Positions 22,301 to 34,080 of a DNA stretch of 64,000 nucleotides are shown here, in pieces. The position numbers and the translations under genes are program-made. The stretch's first letter is position 1, and each line of letters opens with the position of its first letter. The notes beneath the pieces were generated by a model, which was not told where the DNA came from, did no database searches, and worked only from the letters and a program-made list of their open reading frames with translations. This DNA comes from Trametes villosa (lineage: Eukaryota > Basidiomycota > Agaricomycetes > Polyporales > Polyporaceae): assembly GCA_002964805.2 (NCBI GenBank), contig PUDQ02000011.1, positions 1 through 64,000 on the forward strand, read 5' to 3'.

Positions 22301-23258
22301 CGGAGGAGGAGGGATGGGGAGGGGAGGGAAGGCGGTGTGCGGGGAGAGGAATTGGTTTGCTGACGAGGTGGTGAATTGGCAGATGGCGACGCGCGTGGGC
22401 TCGCGCTGCACGCATGTGGTGTACAAGAACGGGGTGATGAGCACGCTCACGCGATATCGGTGCGTCCTCTCTTCCCCACTTTAACCACCGCTCTCTACGT
22501 GTATATGCGGTCCGGGAATTTGCTGACGACAAGGGACGGCAGGATGCTGAAGGACCCGAAGCCGCTCGCGGTGGGGATCGCGTGGGTCGTCGAGTGCGTC
22601 GAGCAGCGGCGGCGCGTCGAGGAGACGCGCTTTTTGGTGGATCTGGACATGGCGAACGTCGCGGGCGTGAATCGGGTGCGTCTCCCCTCCCTCTTCTCTG
22701 TTGTCTCAGAGACGTTTCGAAAGTCCCGTGCGCGATATCTAACAACTGCCGTCCTGCAGCGCCGGAAGTCGATGCTCCCGAAGGGCATCTTCGACTCGCC
22801 CGAGGGCAAGGCCCGCGCGCCCCCCTTTGCGTTCGGCACAGGCATGGGCGCGGGTGCGTCGCCAGCGTCGTCGGACTCGTCGTTTCGCGCGAGTGGGCCT
22901 GCTGCGGGACTGGCGAACGGAGCGGGGAGGTTTGGGAGGGGGTTTACGGGCGCGGGAGATGGGAGTGTGGAGATTGGTTCGCGTGAGTGTTCATGTTTTG
23001 TGGCTTTCGTGCTCTACGAGTGTACAAGACGGCGAGGCACGCCCCTTGTATGCTCCTGGACCGGTGTAAAAACGATGCTGACTGCTTTCGCTTTGACATT
23101 GACATGCAGCGTCGGCCCTCCCCGTGGACGAGGACGGGGACAGCAGCATGCAGTCGAACGGCGCCGGACCCGCGCACGCGCATGCGCACGATGATGAAGA
23201 GTCCCTGCCGCCGCTCGAGAAGGCGCGGAGGCGGCGGAGCATGCTGCCCACTCGCTAG
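19375..23258 (+). CDS. BRCT-domain protein, microcephalin-like, putative DNA damage/chromosome factor
   Basis: Six exons join in frame (1145 aa): 19375-20176, 20226-22279, 22383-22459, 22543-22675, 22760-22982, 23110-23258. The N-terminus (MESKKRTRSQTTLDAFY) resembles the PIP-box-like start of several repair proteins (QTTLDAFY). About 900 disordered Pro/Ser/Lys-rich residues follow, with a (Gly-Glu)n run near 21425-21475. One BRCT domain lies at about 919-1010: RGCTIFVDVRTEEGDDAGG, LGAKMATRVGSRCTHVVYKN and the helix-3 Trp in GIAWVVECVEQRR. The spacing and the THVVYKNGVMST word match the N-terminal BRCT of microcephalin. A basic motif RRKSMLPKG after the BRCT recurs at the C-terminus as RRRSMLPTR. 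BRCT domains bind phosphoproteins; a nuclear genome-stability role is inferred. Confidence 0.85.
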
Positions 23259-24456
23259 CCGCTGCTTTCGCACGTGGAACTCGTGTCAGCGTTGGGAGCT
23301 TGATAGAGGGAGGGAGGGGGTGTACGAATTGACACTAGGCGAGCATCATATACTTGGTACATACTACAGCGACATTTGTTCTTGTTCACGACTACTACTA
23401 CGACTATGCAACAGAGTGGGTTTCGCATGTTAATTCTGTTCCGTTGGGCTCGGCGCGTCCCTCCATTTCGATGACACTACAGCCTTGGGCGTGTTCGCGT
23501 TCTGTTGTAGGGCCTTGTAGGACCCACTGACTTGCGTGGGGAGGAGCGAAGTGTCGGTAAGTCAAGGTGTAGCCGAGTAAGTCTGAGCGGTAAGTGAAGA
23601 GAAATGTGGCGATGCGCCGCGTCAAGGTGCGCGCTAGAACCAATCATTATACGAAGCGGCCGTCATAGCGGGAGGAGACCCTTGACGACTGTCTGCCAGC
23701 AGCGGCCGCCATGCAGATGAGTATCGCCGCTGTCCATCAGTCTGCCTTGAGTCTGTCGAGCCTCGCGGAAGATATAAAGGTGGGCCTAGAGGACGCGGGT
23801 GGACCTCGATATTTACTTCCCTCGCTGCTGTCGATGCAACACCCATCCATCTCCCTAACCTTCTCGCTCTTCCGCTTTTCGCTTTCCCTCTCAAGCCTGA
23901 CCGTGGCGCGCTGCATTCATTTGCCGCGGGGGTGAGGTGATGCACGCGCGACATTGACAGTTGCTCGAACTTCAAGGAGGGCGCGTCCGGGGCCCGGGCT
24001 GATCATCGACGGGCGAGCGCAGTCAAACCCTCCGGCGTGGCGGACGCAGCGCCTGAATTGGGGCACGAAGGGCGCGCGGAAGACCCAGGCGGCGTCCCGA
24101 TATCGATGCGGTCAATGGGGGAGGTGAGCGTGTGTGTGCGTGCTGGGAGGGTGCTTCGGATGGAACTGATCTCGGGCTGTTTATATGTCTAGCGCTGGAT
24201 GGGGAGGACAGCCTCGGAGTCGCATCGGCTGATGGATGGGGGCATCGCGCTGGGATCAGGATGGAGGAGAGCAGTCAGAAGATGGGTGCGCATGGGCGGA
24301 CGTCCGGGGGCGGCACGCATGGTATCGCAAGAGCCGGGGTGGGCGGAGGAGGGTGCTGAGCGTCGTCCCACGAGGGTGGATTCGCACTTCGAGCTGATCG
24401 TCCTGTCCAGCGTGCCCTGATCTGCCCTGCCGTGGACGAGAGCTTGTTGTGCGCGC
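23259..24456. other. Intergenic, no gene supported
   Basis: No frame has coherent coding content. TTTATATG at 24179-24186 could be a distant core promoter for the next gene. Confidence 0.45.
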
Positions 24457-27015
24457 GTGCCCTTGGGTGACCGTGACCGGTGCAGGCCGATCATATCAGT
24501 AACGCGGGGGCTGTGTGGAGAACGAGTGCGAGGAGGAGCGCCACCCCACGCACTAGACGCGGTGGTGCTCCTCCTCCTGTCGTCAGCACTCGCCCCGCAC
24601 ATATTTACACCACCTCCTGCCCGCCCGCGATGGCTCGACTCCCACGACAGCGACGACGACGACCCCCCACGACACTCACGACCCCCGAACGCCCTCCCCG
24701 ACCGCCCGGACGCGCTGCAGAGGCAGATGGCCGTCCCCGCCCAGTGCGCAAACTGTGCGAATGATGTGAGCACGCCCGATCTCCTTCTCTGTCACAGAAG
24801 AGGCGTGCGCTAATCATGAGCATCGCGACATTCATCCGTTCAGCCCGCGCAGACGCAGAACCAGAACCAGAACCAGAGTCCGAACCAGAGCAATCCTGCG
24901 AATTGGAATCCGAATCCTACCCAGCCCCCTGCGAACCTCGGCGTCGTCCTGGGCGTCCTCGGCGGATGCGCCCTCGTCGCCCTCGTCGTCGCCATCGCCG
25001 TCCCCCTCGTCCGCCGCCGCCGTGCGCGCGCAGGCTCGGGCTCGAACACTGGGAGTGTGCGCCGCAGCCTGTACAGCAAGGTGCTCGATGGGGATGTCGA
25101 GCGCGGCGCGGATGCGACCGCGAACGCCCGTGCTGGTGCCAATGGGAGGACCCCCCGCCATCTGCCATCTCGGCGGTCCTCCCTCCGACATCAAAAGCTG
25201 TTGGCCGGTCCGGACGCTCAGCCCCTCCTCCTCCCCCTACTTCTCGACCCCCTCAGGCCCATCTCTGCACTCACCTGGTCCGACCTCCACTCCCGCCGCT
25301 CCAGGAGCAAGAGCCCCGGCCCCCGCACCCAGCGCGCGAGCATCACCAGCGCGAGCACCGAGGACGACGGCAGCTCGCTCGCCATGTCCGATGAGGACGA
25401 CTTTGACGCCACCGACCGGGACCGGGCGTCGCTTGCGACGGATCGCGCGACGACGTCCCACCGGAGCACGAGCTCCCGCTCCGCACGCGAGCGCGAGCTG
25501 GCGTACAGACGGATCGACCAGGGTCGGCCCCCTTCAGCTGTCAGCGGCGGCGACGGAGATGGGAGGCGCGTGCGCGCATTGCCCGTCCCACCGCGCAGCC
25601 CGACCCCACCGGGGCTGCCGAGCAAGCGCGAGTATAGCATCGTCCACGCGCGCCGCCAGTCGCTTCCGCTCCCTATATCCCCCACCTCCCCCGCGGACGC
25701 CCGCGCATCCCTCTTTGCGCCTGCACCCGCCCCGCCCCGCCTCCTGCCCCCCATCCCCTCGCCAGGAGCGAACACACCCGCCGCCGCGGGCCTGAGCAGA
25801 CACCCGAGCAGCCGTCGCGCGAAACCGGGGATGGAGCCCGTGTACGAGGATAGCGCGGCGGACGGGAGCGCGTATGCGGATTCCAGGTCCCTCCAGCTGC
25901 CGTCCCCGCCCGCGTCCCCCGAGCAGCCACAGCCACAGCCCGCGCTGCGCGCACCCTCGAGCTCGTCCGCGAGCCGTCGCCGCCCGAGCCTCACCCCGAG
26001 CCAGAGCGCGCCCGCGCCGACGTCCTACCGGCCGCGCTCGTCGACCGGCCCCGCGATCCCGCTCACGGCCGCATTCCAGACGAGCGTCCTCCGCTCGGGC
26101 TCGGGGTCGAGCGTGGGCACGGGCGTGAGCCGCTACCCGTCGATCGTGACGGGCGCGCGCCCGAGCTCGGTGCAGGTCGGTGGTGCGAGCGGGCTGCTGT
26201 CGCCCGAGAGCCCGGATATGTCGCGCCCGACGGAGGCGTTCCGGCGGATGAGTACCACGGATATCCGGCATCGGCACCCATCGCGCGCTCTTCCTCAACC
26301 CGGAGAACAAGATGGAGGCGAGGGGAGAGCATTTCTGAGGCACTCGGAAGCACCAAGGACCACACAAGTTCAGCCGGGCGTGTCGACGGCGTACGACCCG
26401 CGCGCGGCGACGCTGGCGGGACCATCGTTCACGACCCCACCCCCCAACCCGCTGTCGCCGCCCGCGCTCGCGCCTACGCCGCCGCGGCTCTCGCTGCCCG
26501 TGCATCCGCACTCGCGCGCATCGGTTGGAGGCGCAGGGCCGTCGAACGTGACGTGGCGAGGGTCCAGCTCGGCGCTGCCGCTCGCGCCGCAGCAGCAGAC
26601 GCAGTATCCGCCCGCGGGGCAGCAAACGTACCCGCCGTATCAACAACAGCAACAACAGCAACAGCAGATGTATCAGCAGCCGCAATTCCACCAACAACAG
26701 CAACAGCAACAGCAGCAATACCCACACCAGGGACAGCAGGCGGGGAGCGGGGGCCCGGCGCTCGTGAGGCGGAAGGACAGCAACGCGCTCCGGCCGCTCC
26801 CCGTATCCGCGCTGATGGGCGCGCCCCCGAGTGCGATGTCGAGCCTCGGTGGGGGCAGTAGGAGTCGCTCGAATAGCGTGAGGAGCACGAGGACGGGCGC
26901 GGGGCCGGCGGTGCTGCCGCCTCTGGAGCCGGTGGCGCCGTTGACGATGAGCTTGCGCAGCTCGCCTGAGGACGAGGAGGAGCGGCGGAAGGAGCGGGAG
27001 CGGGAGAGGAAGTGA
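24457..27015 (+). CDS. Single-pass membrane protein with long disordered polyQ cytoplasmic tail
   Basis: Two exons (24457-24765, 24853-27015; 87-nt intron) give 823 aa. The exon 1 start is uncertain: a hydrophobic run (LDAVVLLLLSSALA) could be a signal peptide, and CANCAND ends the exon. Exon 2 begins with Asn/Gln repeats, then a clear transmembrane segment (LGVVLGVLGGCALVALVVAI) followed by RRRRARA, which predicts an outside N-terminus. The long Ser/Pro/Arg-rich tail holds a polyQ region and ends in a Glu/Arg run (EDEEERRKERERERK). The plan (short ectodomain, one TM, long Ser-rich tail) recalls fungal cell-wall sensor-like proteins, but no WSC or Mid2 domain is seen. An upstream exon may be missing. 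Confidence 0.65.
26641..26720 (+). repeat. CAR trinucleotide (polyQ) tract
   Basis: Two runs of mixed CAA/CAG codons, nine and nine Gln, are separated by MYQQPQFH. The mixed codons argue against a simple slippage tract and for a retained Gln-rich segment. Confidence 0.85.
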
Positions 27016-27521
27016 AGGGGCGAACTAGACGAACGCGAGGAAGGGAGAGGCGCATATGCATGGATGGATAAGTTATTTTCTGGTCGGATGCTTTATCTCT
27101 CTCTCTCTCAGTTTGTTGTGTTTTTTGTTTTCGGATCCCCCCTTTTTGAGCTGTACGACTCGCCACTCTGTATGACCACGGCGGCCCCGACACGCTGCGA
27201 CGGACCGCTGACGCGCGCTTGTTGTACTCATTACTCACTTTGCATTTTACGTGCCGCGCGCGTGTATAAGTAACGACTATTGTATGACTATCGAAATGCA
27301 TTCTTGCTTGACGCGAACCTGGTCTTGCGAGAAGGGTTGCCGGCTGGGCGGTCAGGATTTCGAAAGGTGGGGCGTAAGTACTTAGTTAGACGCCGGACGA
27401 ACTGCGATTTTCGACGCGAGCGGAGTGCTTGATATGGAAGGAGTCTCTTCCTGTGATCGACCCTGCAGGCCTCCTCCCGCACGACGCCGCCTCTTCTTCC
27501 CGTGCACTCGCGCTCTTCTCG

Positions 27522-29127
27522 ATGGACAAGCAGAAAAAGGCGACCGCGCCGTCTGCAAACTGGCTCGCTCTCAACAAGGTGCGCCTCATCTAGCAATACA
27601 CCGCTCCCCGCTCATCCTGTTGGGCTCGCCAGCAACTGCCCAAGCCCAAAGCATCCTCTTCCAGCTCCAAACACCCCTCCTCATCCTCTGCCTTCGCCGC
27701 CCGCAAACGTCGCAAACTCGAGCATGCCTCCACCTCGCCCCCCGCCCCCGCATCTACATCTGCCGAGCCACACGCCTTCCCCCGCGGCGCGACGCTCCCA
27801 ACCGCTGCCGCACACCCGCCCCCGCCCGCGCCCGCGCTCGCACCCGGAGTCGAAGACGCAAAGAATGGCGAGTCTGTCACGCAGCTGCGCAGCATGGTCC
27901 TCGGAGAAGTCGAGCATCCTCCCGCGCACATCCAGTACGTCCCCGCTCCTCCTCCCCGCTGTCTCCCTCCCCGGGCTCACCGGCACCGCGCGCAGGCCGG
28001 GCAAGTACCTCGCGCTCGACTGCGAGATGGTCGGAGTTGGCCTTGAGGGCGAGGAGTCGGCGCTCGCGCGGGTGTCGCTCGTCAACTTCCATGGCGCGGT
28101 GCTGTTGGACGCGTTTGTGCGCCCGCGCGAGCGGGTCGTGGACTATCGGACGCAGTTCTCTGGGATTCGGCCCGCGGATATGGTACACGGTGCGTCTTTC
28201 CTTCCATTCCCTGCACACTCAGTCCTCATGCTTCCTGCAGCGAAATCCTTTGAGGAGGTGCAGAAACAGGTAGCAGACCTGCTGAAAGACCGCATCCTCG
28301 TCGGCCACGCCGTTCACAACGACCTCAAGGTGCGCACGCCCCCCTCTCCCTCCCTTACGCGCGTACTGACGAGGTCCCGCGCAGGCCCTCCTGCTATCGC
28401 ACCCCCGCCCACAAACACGCGACACACAGCTGTTGTACCACAAACATGGTCTCGTGCGCGGCCGTCGCCCCGCGCTCCGTAACCTCGTACAACAGGAGCT
28501 TGGGCTCGCGATCCAGTCCGGCGAGCACTCCTCCGTACGTCTTCTCCCATCGCGCTCTCCCACTCCGCTCCTCGTCCCGCGTCCTGTTAACCGCACACTC
28601 GTACGCCCGCTGACTGCTCTCGCATGTAGGTCACTGACGCGCGCGCGACGATGGCGCTATTCCGCTTGCACCGCAGACAGTGGGAGAAGGCCGTCCGCCC
28701 GCTCCCCGCGGCGGGGGCAACCGTCCCCGCCAAGCGCACACGCGCCTCTTCGCCCTCGCCCTCCGTTGATGCCGACGCCGACGCCGACTCAGACGGCGAC
28801 TCAGATGCGTCCACTTCGAGCCCATCGTCAAAACTGCACACAAAACCCGCGCCCAAAGCGCAAGCAAACGCGAAACTGAAAACGAAAACGAAGACAAAAC
28901 CGAGGGGCGGGGAGTCCTTCCCCGGGGGCGGCCGCCGCGGCGTCTCCTCCGGGCTCTCCACCGTCGTCAAGGTGCACCAGCCCGGCAGCACGCGCGCCAC
29001 GGGGAAGGCCAAGGGCAGGCCCGCCTCCTCGAAGGCGAAGCCGAAGGAGAAGGAGCAGTGGTGGAAGGACTTGGGCGGAGGGGGCGGGGGCGGGGCGAAG
29101 GGCAGCTTGAGGCTTACGGCGGGATGA
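27522..29127 (+). CDS. REX4-type 3'-5' exonuclease (DEDDh)
   Basis: Six exons join in frame (429 aa): 27522-27578, 27633-27934, 27996-28189, 28241-28329, 28385-28534, 28630-29127. The DEDDh motifs are complete: D128 and E130 in [13 protein letters not shown]212 in [11 protein letters not shown], and H262-x4-D267 in [18 protein letters not shown]. The CEMVG box and the order match the REX4/ISG20 group, which in yeast takes part in pre-rRNA processing. The N-terminus ([19 protein letters not shown]) is basic and the tail is Lys/Ser-rich with [14 protein letters not shown] and a Gly run, consistent with a nucleolar protein. RNA as substrate is inferred from the family. Confidence 0.92.
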
Positions 29128-30481
29128 CCGTCGTGCCGTAGGAGCGTAGGATAGTTTCGACGGGGTGGGTCTTTGTGTGTACATAGGTTGCTGATGGTTC
29201 TCTGACATCCGAGAATGTGAAGGAATGCCTAGTATGTATGCGGGGCCGGCGGGGTAGGCATGCCCGGACAGGTCATTACTATCATTTAGGGGGTTCTGCT
29301 ATGTAACCAGAAATCTTGCAGAACTACCGTACCTCGCTCTACACGAATCCCCTGGCCTTCATACTTTGGGGGCGTGTTGACACACTTATTCTATGATGTT
29401 CTGCCGAGTTTTGCGACCTCAGTCGAACATCTCATGTTAGCCTTAAAGGAGCAGACCATCCTCGTACACTCATCAAAACCCCGGCACTTACACAAAGCTC
29501 GCAGATCTCCCCGGCGACGAGTCGAGTAGGCGTGTACAAATCTCACACTGCCAGGGACGTTTGAGAGGCATATACTACCTTGCGTGTTCACCCCGATTGC
29601 GGTCTGGGTGCGGGATGGAGGATGTAGTGAAAGCGACCGAGTGACGCTCGAGGTCGGAGTGGAAGAGAGTGTAGAGCCGTGGGAAACAGTATGTACAGGC
29701 GCGGAAGTCTATGTACGAGCTCCTGTCGACTACACTCACAACACCCCCCCCGGTAGTCGAAGGAGCGAGATAATCGCAAGACACCTCAACCGTGCCAGCC
29801 CAGACCCCTCCCCCTCGGGCCTCCCGTAATGGTGTACTTGCATCAGGTGCCAGCGGAGATAAGATCGTGTCTGCTCGAAGGTGTGGGACGACTCAGTACA
29901 GAGACCATCGTGGAGGCTGAACTTGAAGTAGGCCTGAGTGCTGAGCGGTATAAATGCCGGAAGTGGGAGAGTGACAATGCCGTGTTGGATGTAGTCACCT
30001 AAGTACTGGGTAGACGGCACAACCGAATGATCATGGGTGATTGTCGTGGCAGCGTGGTTATGGTCAGTGTGCTGTTGATGAGGCCGCAAGGTCTGAAGCT
30101 AGGATGTTCAGAGCGCGATGCTTAGTATCCGCCGACAAGAGCCGTCTGAGTCAGATATGGGGGTGGTGAGGAAGTGTGAGCGTGTGGCAAATGAGCAAAC
30201 CCGAGGGGACAAGGTGTTTTTAGAGTTGAGTGTGGCCAAAGAGAGCCCGGCGTGTACTAGGCCTGGGAAGTGGCTTACGAGTATGCGCGGCGTGAGCGAG
30301 CAACAGACTCGAGAGGTCTTGACCTAGGGTAGGTCCTGTGCGGGTGTATGCGTGTTGCCCAGGGTAGGAATCACGTGCTTTAGTAGGTGGTAGCAGAGCA
30401 GAACAGGGGCGTCCCCCTGGATGTTGTCTGAGGCCACTGTCCATAAAGAATTTGTGCTTACCTTTCAACTTTGTCGCACAG
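29128..30481. other. Intergenic transition from gene island to repeat compartment
   Basis: No gene is supported. A minus-strand frame of 117 codons (29736-30089) has no recognisable content. Composition becomes AT-richer toward the right. Confidence 0.45.
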
Positions 30482-30578
30482 CGACACCAGCCAGACTGCG
30501 GCGCCTGCAAAAGAAAACCAGAGGCCAGCACAAGAGTCCACTGAAGTAGCAGCCGAGGAAGCTGCTGCCAACACCAAG
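30482..30578 (+). pseudogene. Isolated exon-like fragment at the edge of the repeat compartment
   Basis: A 97-nt segment is preceded by a pyrimidine-rich tract with ACAG and followed by GTCAGT, like an internal exon. It would encode AAPAKENQRPAQESTEVAAE-type Ala/Glu-rich sequence. No partner exon was found, and a truncated AT-rich element starts about 75 bp further on. It may be a captured or broken gene piece. Confidence 0.35.
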
Positions 30579-30654
30579 GTCAGTACCATGCAGCTTTGCC
30601 CTGAGTACAGCTCACCTCATGTACAAGCAGGAGGGGAACGGGCATATCATCCTC

Positions 30655-32167
30655 CCACTTTGTACATGTTTGTTCTCAGCCACAGCTTACATTATTGCCC
30701 CCTCCTCTAGTTCTTTTGGCTACTGCTCCTCCAGTTCTCCTTCAAATGGCATGTGTCATATACTGTTAGGAAGGTGCTCCTGAGCTCTAAAATATGGGGG
30801 TATTAGTATGTATTAATGACCATTATGTCCTCTATAATACTTCATTGCAAGGACACATAGACCACCTACTCAGCCTGTGCACCAGTGTACTGTCAACACT
30901 ACAGTCTCAGTTGATCCTGTTTATGTATCTCTGCAAGATATATAGAGGTGTAGTTGTGGTACAAGCACCCCTTTGTCTCTTTAGACCATTAATGTCTTAT
31001 TTACTCAAGCAAACCACAGTAAATCACTGTTTACACAGTACTCTGCTTATCAACTCATGTATATCTTTGCTCTTTAATGCACCGGTGGTCAAGGCCAATG
31101 TGATGTGATTGTTTGTGTGGCATTATGCGCTCTAGCTATTGCGCTAAAGTGGTGTCACTCCATTTGAAGCAGTGGTAGTGCCCAAGGGGTTAAATTTTGT
31201 TGCTGTTTTTGGCCACAAGTGCAGTATACCATTATGAAGGCATTTGTAGGGCTGTCTGATGGTGGCATGCAATATTGGCCCAGGCCATTACTGTGTCTGG
31301 TATCTGGCAAAAGATCACTTATAAACACCTAGTGAGAGTCATAGTAGAAAATGTATTGGCCGTCTCTCCTCCAGTTGTAAACTGAACATGTTCTACATAT
31401 CATTAGAAAGCTGCTTCAAGCTCCATCTGATCAGGGCACATCTGCACAGCTTAAGACCTTTATGCCCTATGATTATGCAAAATTTAATCTCTCATGATTC
31501 AATGAGCACCCAGGGGGGATTGCCTGTAATGCTGTGTTGTAAAGAATCTGTATATGTTGGTTAAGCCACCAATTGTGCTGTTGTGGCCTGCTCGCACGGC
31601 AGTACATCATGACTAGAGTACAACAGTGACTAATGGTTAACTAATTTCAGAATGGAGTCATGTCATATCACTAGTATTTCCATGCTCAAATGGAATAATC
31701 ACAGTGGTTTGGGGAGAAGCTGCCCATGCTGTGCCACCTAAGGTTTCACAGGCACCCAGCAGTGAGCACTAGAGCACACGCCAAACATCCAGCAATTCCA
31801 GGACCTCTGACAGAGGCACCATCCTGTACCGAATTAGAAATGTCATTGCCGGAACAAAGGGAATAATGACATTTCTAGTTCGTTATAAGATCTTGCACCC
31901 TATCCGGGGGTCCTGGAATCCTGGGATGTTTCCCGTGGCAAGGCTAGCAAGCAGTCAGAGTGGCTGTGTGCATTATCTTGTCTCTAACCCTAAAGTTTCT
32001 AGTGGGCTGAGACCCTAACCCCAAGTTTGTATGTGGAAGTTGTATGTGGCGCTTATTTCAGATCTAATGATTTGTTAGCTGAGATTAACGGGGTCAACTT
32101 AGTGTCACACATTTTGGCTGGGAGCTCACCCCATAAGAAACGATTTCTTCGTTCCTCATCAATTGTA
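30655..32167 (-). mobile_element. Helentron-like AT-rich element, copy B (tail missing)
   Basis: The head on the minus strand starts TACAATTGATGAGGAAC at 32167, preceded by T. The copy matches copies A, C, D and E over long stretches but stops at about 30655 against GC-richer unique sequence, so the tail is lost. It is interrupted by a 161-bp MITE (31777-31937). No coding potential is seen. Confidence 0.75.
31777..31937. mobile_element. 161-bp MITE with CACG termini and 3-bp duplication GCA
   Basis: Paralogous copies read AGAGCAAGGCTAGC at this place, whereas copy B has AGAGCA, the insert, then GCAAGGCTAGC. This defines a 3-bp target duplication (31774-31776 and 31938-31940). The insert has about 28-bp imperfect terminal inverted repeats (CACGCCAAACATCC / reverse of CACGGGAAACATCC). 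It also holds a second palindrome of 17-nt arms with one mismatch (31831-31847, 31865-31881). CAC termini with a 3-bp duplication suggest the CACTA (En/Spm) superfamily. Confidence 0.8.
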
Positions 32168-32925
32168 ACTCTGTATGCCTAGGTCTCCCTCTAAGTCGCC
32201 GCAATCTATATATTTGTTGCTCTGCACTGATACGTGATGCATACATTCCCCCCTGGCTAATGATACAGTGTGTGCATCAAGGAACAAATGGTTAGCTTAC
32301 ATAGTACTATACTACATCTACTCAACACATTTTAAATCATGGCAAACAGGTAGGAACTCGTGAAGATATGTATTTTACAGTTGTAGGGGGCTCCTAGCAG
32401 TGCTGTACTGCATGAGAACCTGGGGCAGCCACCGAGACTGTCTTAAGACGGCCTGTGGCTGAGCCCTCTCCGAGGAGATCCCATCATAGCTCCATCACGG
32501 GAGCTTGTATTCCTTAGCTGTTTTGCACCTAGGTGGCCCTAATGAATGCCTACCGTAATACACATTCAGCACACTTATCGGGTACAAAGCGGGCCGGGGA
32601 TTGTGCTGGCTACCTGGAGACACCTGGAGCCACTGATAAGCCTAGAAAACAAGTGCCGGGGTCATAATACTGATCACACAGCACGGGATGATTCTGCTAC
32701 GTAATCGGAGGTGGGGGAAGCTTGAACGAAGCAAAAAGGACAGGTATTGGGTGAGTAGTGGGGAGAGGGATACTGTGACCATGGAAGTTCCAGCGCTTGG
32801 ATCGCCACAGCAAGCATACCAACGGAAAGCTGCTGAACGCAGCTTTCCGGGGATATGCGTGCCGTCGCGGTGCGCGCCTGCGTTCCCTCAGTATCTGGAA
32901 AACTGCCATCCTGGGGGCAGACCCC
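32168..32925. other. Spacer between copy B and the solo LTR
   Basis: Mixed composition, no gene recognised. A frame at 32790-32925 is open but has no family resemblance. Confidence 0.4.
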
Positions 32926-33620
32926 TGTTACGACCGTGCAGATCGGGGAACCAAGTCGGGGTCGGACTTCAGGGTTGGACCTCGGAGAGCAGAGGTCGGG
33001 GATCAGAGGTCGGAGTCGGGGGTCAGGTCGGACCTGGACTTGGGGCGAACGCACAAGGTAAGGACTTCGGCGAGGCTATTAGCAACACCTCGAGTCTAAG
33101 TCGAGTCCTTGACTTTGGACAAGGGAACGGGCAGAGGTCGGAGGTCGGAGGTCGGATGAGCGGACGAGCGGAGTAGATCGGACGAGAGGAAGAGAGGGCG
33201 GAGGAAGTAGATTGAGTGCGGATAAGACACTTTACAATGAGATATACGAACTGAGGAATAGTCTACATCCAGGCGAGTATTTGTAGAAGTAATCTAATTG
33301 TTCTGGCGAAACAATAAGGAGCGACGTAAAAGGAAGGAAGTCCGAAAGGGGGAAGTCCAAATACAATAAGCTATTGTCTTCGTCCTTCCGAGTCAATACT
33401 GTAGATAAGGAGCAGAGTAAGTATCGGACATGAGCGGACATGGCGGACATAGCGGACATGGCGGACATAGTAAGTAGGTAGCGGACAAGAGCGGACGTAC
33501 GGCGGACAAGAGCGGACGTACGGCGGACAAGAGCGGACGTACGGCGGACAAGAGCGGACACGAGCGGACCTGGGCGGACATGAGGTCCAAACCTTCGGAG
33601 GTGGCGCACGGGATGTAACA
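32926..33620 (-). repeat. Solo LTR of the Ty3 element family, inverted
   Basis: On the minus strand it starts TGTTACATCCCG at 33620 and ends TCGTAACA at 32926, colinear with the 3' LTR at 5480-6133. It is longer (695 versus 654 bp), partly because of three to four copies of a roughly 20-bp unit (AAGAGCGGACGTACGGCGGAC) at 33485-33560. The flanks are ACCCC on the left and CCCCA on the right, an imperfect duplication (CCCC shared). No internal region follows on either side. Confidence 0.88.
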
Positions 33621-33763
33621 CCCCACAACAAGGCTATCTGGTGCTTTCAAGGTATTGTACCTGGACTGAAAGCGAGATGAGCGAATGACCATTGATTGTT
33701 AGAAGCCTGTACAAAAGTTCAGCCTCATCCATGGCAAAATGAGCGGGATAGAGCCCAGGAGGT

Positions 33764-33803
33764 GATTCTGTGCTCCTGCCCTAGATAGGTGGAGCACAGA
33801 ATC
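33764..33803. repeat. Perfect 13-bp inverted repeat
   Basis: GATTCTGTGCTCC and its exact reverse complement are separated by 14 nt, flanked by CCCAG and CTGGG nearby. Purpose unknown. Confidence 0.6.
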
Positions 33804-34080
33804 CCAACCACTGGGCCAATTTGCGCGCGTGAGGGCTCGCCAGACAGCCCTGTTTAGCCGCTTTCTGGGGAGCCCACACGCGCCCCGGGGTGACGCGAAA
33901 TGGACGAGCTATTGCCAAGATTGTGTCGCCCTAGGTGGCCAGTATGTACACTGTATAGTGTCGTTAGTACGCACAGTATTGACTTATTGGGGAGTATTGT
34001 AGTGCTTGACAATACAAATCAAATGAGCCGCTTGCGGGGTGAATCGGCCAGGTATTGAGTAAGCTATCGAAGGGGAGAGT

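Noticed and set aside
29736..30089. Minus-strand frame of 117 codons
   Set aside because: No recognisable family, no introns or promoter to support it, and it lies in degenerate flank sequence.
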